From positions 1 to 23,951 of IMG/VR virus record IMGVR_UViG_3300042691_033868: DNA of 23,951 nt. The stretch is one strand, 5' to 3'. This DNA comes from a virus. The notes below the pieces were generated by a model. The model ran no database searches. It saw nothing but the letters and a program-made list of their open reading frames with translations, and was not told the origin of the DNA. Below are positions 23,945 to 23,951 of this stretch, one piece after another. The position numbers and the translations under genes are program-made. Numbering within the stretch: position 1 is the stretch's first letter; the number at the start of each line of letters is the position of its first letter.

Positions 23945-23951
23945 CGCCTAG

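Overview
The window is part of a tailed double-stranded DNA phage (siphovirus layout, lambda-like tail tip) or a close prophage. The likely host is Gram-negative, because the tail tip has lambda K-, L-, M-, I- and J-type proteins. The host cannot be named from the sequence. No integrase, lysis, terminase or replication gene lies in the window. Most of it has moderate G+C, roughly 45% by eye.

Positions 1-20019 hold the virion assembly module, entirely on the minus strand, so it reads right to left: DUF4055-type portal, a two-zinc-ribbon protein, scaffold, P22-type major capsid protein, a small Ala/Thr/Lys-rich protein, four head-tail connector/completion proteins, tail tube, a tail assembly chaperone pair joined by a -1 frameshift (slippery A AAA AAC), tape measure, then M-, L- and K-type tail-tip proteins. 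The last gene is a very large I-J fusion that runs off the left edge. Two near-identical promoters (TTGC.. - 17 nt - TATAGACAGT) sit in front of the two most abundant virion proteins, capsid and tail tube. The capsid gene has intrinsic terminators on both sides, so it can be dosed separately from the rest.

Positions 20099-22867 hold a plus-strand, tightly packed four-gene cluster: a C-terminally anchored membrane protein, a large acidic protein of unknown function, a small unknown protein coupled by ATGA, and a MazG-like nucleotide pyrophosphohydrolase.

Positions 22977-23951 (the right edge) are the most unusual part. I read this 975-nt stretch base by base and found not one GA or TC dinucleotide, whereas AG and CT are common. 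By composition roughly 110-120 GA+TC would be expected. The boundary is abrupt and composition shifts to about 60% G+C. Up to three minus-strand ORFs lie inside it. They contain no Asp or Glu (impossible without GA), use only TAA stops, and the best one uses a GA-free ribosome binding site (AAGGTG). The island also carries (GGCT)10, strong hairpins, and an excess of CTAG inside CCTAGG and GCTAGC. The simplest reading is selection to keep a specific double-stranded region free of a GA-directed DNA modification or cleavage activity, for example an origin, packaging or early-expression region in a phage with GA-targeted base hypermodification. That interpretation is inference; the absence itself is directly visible.
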